From SHZI01 sp963698405 (GTDB lineage: Bacteria > Pseudomonadota > Gammaproteobacteria > Steroidobacterales > GCA-2729495), in contig CAVOQT010000003.1 in NCBI GenBank assembly GCA_963698405.1, positions 15,380-79,379 of the forward strand: a stretch of 64,000 bases of DNA, read 5' to 3'. The translations under genes were made by a program, and so were the position numbers. Of the stretch, positions 63,957-64,000 are shown one piece after another (within the stretch, counting starts at the first letter, position 1; each line of letters opens with the position of its first letter). The notes under the pieces are model-generated. The model did no database searches. It had not been told where the DNA came from and saw only the letters and a program-made list of their open reading frames with translations.

Positions 63957-64000
63957 CGGGCGTTGATCAGCGCCAGCGTGGTATCGAGCATCCGGTTGGA
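63953..64000 (-). CDS. gap: Glyceraldehyde-3-phosphate dehydrogenase, C-terminal end (cut by window edge)
   Basis: The last 15 codons read SNRMLDTTLALINAR then TGA. SNRMLD is the conserved end of the GAPDH motif NEWGFSNRMLD, and gap-pgk-pyk is a known operon order. Only 48 bases are inside the window, so the assignment rests on this short motif and the neighbours. Confidence 0.75.
   Translation of the reverse strand, partial: SNRMLDTTLALINAR

Overview
The window is a dense, GC-rich, almost fully coding stretch of a Gram-negative gammaproteobacterial chromosome. The evidence is Kdo/LPS transport genes (kdsD-kdsC-lptCAB), lpxC, bamD, a meso-DAP type MurE, a complete dcw division/wall cluster, ZapD, the SspAB pair, a cytochrome bc1 operon, RpoN-type nitrogen sigma factor and a PilSR-controlled type IVa pilus. 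DciA (DUF721) in place of a DnaC-type helicase loader, and a REP palindrome whose head reads GTAGGAGCGGCTTCAGCC, point to a non-enteric lineage, perhaps near Xanthomonadales, Nevskiales or Steroidobacterales. That placement is inference; no 16S gene is present.

Layout. 1-5636: rluD (cut by the left edge), bamD, and the sucC-sucD-nadE operon on the minus strand. 5830-17911: type IV pilus region on the plus strand: pilS, pilR, pilA with a sigma-54 promoter and a strong terminator, a membrane sulfatase-fold protein, an orphan HigA-like regulator beside a toxin scrap, then pilB, pilC, pilD, coaE and zapD. 17950-23339: mutT, secA, an M23 peptidase, dciA and lpxC. 23560-41224: the whole dcw cluster on the minus strand, mraZ-rsmH-ftsL-ftsI-murE-murF-mraY-murD-ftsW-murG-murC-murB-ddlB-ftsQ-ftsA-ftsZ. 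Nearly every junction from rsmH to ftsA overlaps or touches, and the cluster is driven by a near-consensus sigma-70 promoter overlapped by a MraZ operator. 41544-41908: RNase P RNA. 42044-45306: rsmI, and divergent lpoA-yraN-diaA. 45323-49166: sspAB and petABC. 49323-58644: murA-ibaG, and the divergent kdsD-kdsC-lptC-lptA-lptB-rpoN-hpf-rapZ-mgtE. 58655-64000: a patatin lipase, then a coupled gap-pgk-pyk-nucleotide transporter operon read on the minus strand.

The genes are mostly housekeeping and their order is largely conserved. The less ordinary content is as follows. (i) A dispersed REP family with two stem variants that change in a paired way occurs at eight or more sites. It is translated inside pilR and the M23 peptidase, supplies the C-terminus of mutT, supplies the stop codons of bamD and rsmI, and abuts the rnpB promoter. 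(ii) A membrane alkaline-phosphatase/sulfatase-fold protein sits directly after pilA and could modify the pilin. (iii) A toxin-antitoxin relic lies inside the pilus locus. (iv) An ATP/ADP-exchanger-like transporter is translationally coupled to the two glycolytic ATP-forming enzymes. (v) The yrb/rpoN region is shortened, with no mla genes and no ptsN. (vi) LpoA is short and lacks the N-terminal TPR domain. I found no tRNA, rRNA operon, CRISPR array, prophage or intact transposase. The strongest candidates for undescribed biology are the pilA-linked transferase and the REP co-option; neither amounts to a proven new system.
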